Made by a program: the position numbers and the translations under genes
Assembly: GCF_032854445.1 (NCBI RefSeq)
Contig: NC_088295.1
Coordinates: forward strand, 65,019,249 to 65,083,248
DNA length: 64,000 nucleotides
Source of the DNA: Liolophura sinensis
Lineage: Eukaryota > Mollusca > Polyplacophora > Chitonida > Chitonidae
Direction of reading: 5' to 3'
The notes under the pieces: generated by a model
What the model was told of the DNA's origin: nothing
The model's database searches: none
What the model saw: only the letters and a program-made list of their open reading frames with translations
In this document: piece after piece, positions 61,901-64,000 of the stretch
Layout of the letters: each line of letters opens with the position of its first letter
How positions within the stretch are numbered: the stretch's first letter is position 1

Positions 61901-63596
61901 TTCACGCCATGCCCGTAAATGGGTCCGGAGTCTGAACCAAATATTGTACGAATGATGTGGGAAATAAAGTGCTAAAGCAGAACAGACTGATTTCCTGCGG
62001 CTGCCCTTTAATGAATTCAAACAGATAGCTCGCAGACTCATTTTGTCGGTTTGGGAAAGAAAATCGAGATGGATTTTGACTTTCGACCAATCATCATCAA
62101 CAGTGTTGACTTACATGATAATTGCACTCGAGACATTAGCATCAGGCAACGAATGAGCTGAACTGCTGATTACTGAAACTGCTGTGTGACCTGTATGAAA
62201 ACGGGGACATGTACAAAAAAATGCTCAGCATGTGAAATTTGACAGCGGTAACTTGATTTTTGGTGGGCGAGCATACTTTGAGCTGGTATCGTAAACTGGC
62301 TACCTTATGATATTTAAGAGATAAAAGCCATATGGTGCATTTCACATTGGAAAAAACAGAAAGAAATAAATGCAGTAAATGTAATGCTGAATTATGAATT
62401 CCATGATCACACGCCTTGCTAATTATTTGTCTTTATCTGGATGTGATGCGTTACTGATCAGTGCTTCATGCACACAATATATGCAGGCCTACGTATGCAT
62501 GTAATCCATTCCATGCCCGAAATTTGATTGTGTGGATTCATCCTACCGAAAACATTATCATCCCCGAAAATTGATTCAAACTCTGGACTGTAGCTTTAAT
62601 TAGGATCCTCTCCGGCCGTACGTGGGAAGGTCTGCCAACAACCTGCGGATGGTCGTGTGTTTCCCCCGGGCTCTGCCCGGTTTTCACCTACCATAATGCT
62701 GGTCGCCGTCGTATAAGTGAAATATTCTTGAGTACAGCGTTAAACAGCAATCAAATAAATAAATAAATTTAATTAGGAAAATTTGCCAAAGCATGTAAAA
62801 TGCTGTTATGATCGTGCCTTTTTATTGGCAATCATTTTACTTGTAATAAACTACTAATTATGATGGAAGTTGAATAGTGATTGACAGCAACACAGCCCAG
62901 AAACACAGCCCAGCAACACAAACCACCATCCTGAAAGTGAACATTTTTTGATTATGGAATTAAGCAGTATCAAGCAATAAATAAAACAAATGCCCTGGAG
63001 GGAATTACTACAAACAGTTCTTGGATTGTGACTACGTTAGGGTTTGATGTGAAAATAATACATATTTTAGCAGTGCGATGTACTGTAAATATATTTATTT
63101 GCCTGAATGTTTTGAGTAAATTCATGTTTTGCTTGTATGAATTTCAGTGTTCACAGTTTTACAGGAATCAAGCGCTCACCTTAATTACGATATATTCTTT
63201 ACTTTTAGCTTATTGTCACCATCTATGCCGATTATATTGCTCCTTTCAGCTTATTGTCACCATCTATGTCGATTATATTGTTCCTTTCAGCTTATTGTCA
63301 CCATCTATGCCGATTATATTGCTCCTTTCAGCTTATTGTCACCATCTATGCCGATTATATTGTTCCTTTCAGCTTATTGTCACCATCTATGTCGATTATA
63401 TTGTTCCTTTCAGCTTATTGTCACCATCTATGTCGATTATATTGTTCCTTTCAGCTTATTGTCACCATCTATGCCGATTATATTGCTCCTTTGTTTGACC
63501 GGTTTACACCTCTGCCTGATGGCGAACTCCGCACAGAGATAGAAAAAATGGCTGCCAGCATTGATTTTCCACTCAAAAAGCTCTATGTTGTAGAAG
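55948..63596 (+). CDS. ZMPSTE24: CAAX prenyl protease 1 (ZMPSTE24/STE24), N-terminal six exons (partial)
   Basis: Exons 55948-56037, 57657-57803, 59916-60002, 61069-61185, 61658-61810 and 63455-63596 join in frame (216 codons plus one base); the gene continues past the right edge. ZMPSTE24 is the seven-TM zinc metalloprotease of ER/inner nuclear membrane that removes the AAX tripeptide of prenylated proteins and processes prelamin A. Matches to the human protein run along the whole length: [94 protein letters not shown] and [14 protein letters not shown]. The HExxH zinc site is encoded beyond the window. Exon 6 has seven consecutive tandem acceptors; the 3'-most (exon start 63455) gives the family-like protein without insertion and is the one used here. 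Intron 2 carries a 77-bp minisatellite. A CRE lies 51 bp upstream. Confidence 0.94.
57960..59735. repeat. 77-bp minisatellite in ZMPSTE24 intron 2
   Basis: About 23 tandem units of 77 bp; core blocks 'gatgttggttgcctcccaac', 'tataaacatgatgatgtagg' and 'aacttccctgtttacgctat'. Two units lack about 30 bp (near 58519 and 58720) and are each followed by the same 'taggaccaggatgatg' variant, showing that a block of about 200 bp was itself duplicated. Confidence 0.95.
60130..60272 (+). mobile_element. SINE family A, diverged copy
   Basis: 'tggatggttgtaggtttccc', 'ctcccgccatgatgcaggat' and tail 'gaacaccaatcaaataaatg'. In ZMPSTE24 intron 3. Confidence 0.8.
60395..60580 (+). repeat. Dispersed repeat E, copy 4
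   Basis: 'ggaggcaaataaatgtcatg', 'ctggtgctaaaatttacatt' and 'gaacaacttagtcacgggtg'; longest copy of the family in the window. In ZMPSTE24 intron 3. Confidence 0.7.
62607..62770 (+). mobile_element. SINE family A, 5'-truncated, well-preserved copy
   Basis: 'ctctccggccgtacgtggga', 'gggctctgcccggttttcac', tail 'caatcaaataaataaataaa'. In ZMPSTE24 intron 5. Confidence 0.9.
63203..63495 (+). repeat. 41-bp tandem array duplicating the acceptor and start of ZMPSTE24 exon 6
   Basis: Seven units starting at 63209, 63250, 63291, 63332, 63373, 63414 and 63455. Each is the first ~38 nt of exon 6 (CTTATTGTCACCATCTATGC and following) ending in CCTTTCAG, a new acceptor, where the real exon continues CCTTTGTTTGAC. 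Units differ only at a few sites (atgCcg/atgTcg, gCtcc/gTtcc). The first unit is preceded by a separate acceptor, 'ttctttacttttag'. Six extra units equal 246 bp, a multiple of three. Confidence 0.97.
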
Positions 63597-64000
63597 GTAA
63601 GTACTCCTTCTGTGTATTTCCTTCTGTCAGATATATATGTTGTACATTCATGACTATCTAGTTGTAACATTTTGTGTTTTGTTGTTTTGGTAAGAAGCCA
63701 GTGAACTGATACCAATTTTATTTTGTGTTTTATGAGTGAGCAGACATTACAAAATTTAAAATGGAACAAAAATGAAATTGAAAATCCATCTTTTCATTTT
63801 GCCTGATGTTAATGTTTTTGATGATTTTTGTATTTTTCAATGCTCTCCGATCACGTAAATATGTTTTCTAGTGTGGACATTTGCTGGGATAGTCCACATC
63901 TCCCAAAAATTAGATGATTTTTTCAGTTTTATTTTTATTCTCTCCTTATACATTATGTTCAAAATATTCATTCTGCCAGTGAAAAAATGTTTAATTGGTG

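Noticed and set aside
63028-63542. Three long overlapping open frames that look like a novel 41-residue repeat protein
   Set aside because: They are the three frames of the 41-bp splice-site array. A 41-bp unit without stops yields 41-aa periodic frames automatically; only the frame joined to ZMPSTE24 exon 6 has meaning.

Overview
The window is a piece of a eukaryotic, animal nuclear genome. Its genes are split by GT-AG introns (one looks GC-AG) and are AT-rich between exons. tRNA-derived SINEs, foldback/MITE-like elements and minisatellites are scattered through it. The gene content and a recurrent SINE whose 3' end reads '...gtaaaacaccaatcaaataaataaa' suggest a lophotrochozoan, most likely a mollusc; the species cannot be fixed from sequence alone. 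No bacterial, viral or organellar segment is evident.

Layout, left to right. (1) 913-8124, minus: N-terminal seven coding exons of a phosphoenolpyruvate-synthase/PPDK-like protein that runs off the left edge. (2) 9911-14878, plus: a complete eight-cysteine (TspanC8-type) tetraspanin in six exons. (3) 19580-26796, minus: complete AP endonuclease APEX1 in seven exons, 316 aa. (4) 30120-31127, plus: a single-exon ankyrin-repeat/SOCS-box (ASB-type) protein. (5) 34460-40186, plus: GET1/WRB, the tail-anchored protein insertion receptor, five exons. (6) 43934-52211, minus: lebercilin (LCA5), a ciliary coiled-coil protein, five coding exons. (7) 55948-63596, plus: first six exons of the CAAX prenyl protease ZMPSTE24/STE24, continuing past the right edge; its catalytic HExxH lies outside. 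Exon joins were read by hand: for every gene the donor and acceptor phases agree and the reading frame stays open.

These genes do not form a pathway. They are ordinary housekeeping or membrane genes placed next to each other. PPS-like/TSPAN and LCA5/ZMPSTE24 are head-to-head pairs; TSPAN/APEX1 and GET1/LCA5 are convergent pairs.

The most striking signal lies at splice junctions. In three unrelated genes a short tandem repeat array has grown exactly across an exon-intron boundary, copying a functional-looking splice site many times: a 41-bp unit x7 at a ZMPSTE24 acceptor, a 40-bp unit x9 at a tetraspanin acceptor (each unit carries both AG and GTAAGT, leaving a 4-nt micro-exon), and an 89-bp unit x4 at a PPS-like donor. 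In ZMPSTE24 the six extra units add 246 bp, so use of the first acceptor keeps frame. Other repeats include a 60-bp array built from a SINE tail, a 77-bp intronic minisatellite with higher-order structure, a 35-bp minisatellite, and a long inverted-repeat element inside GET1 intron 1.
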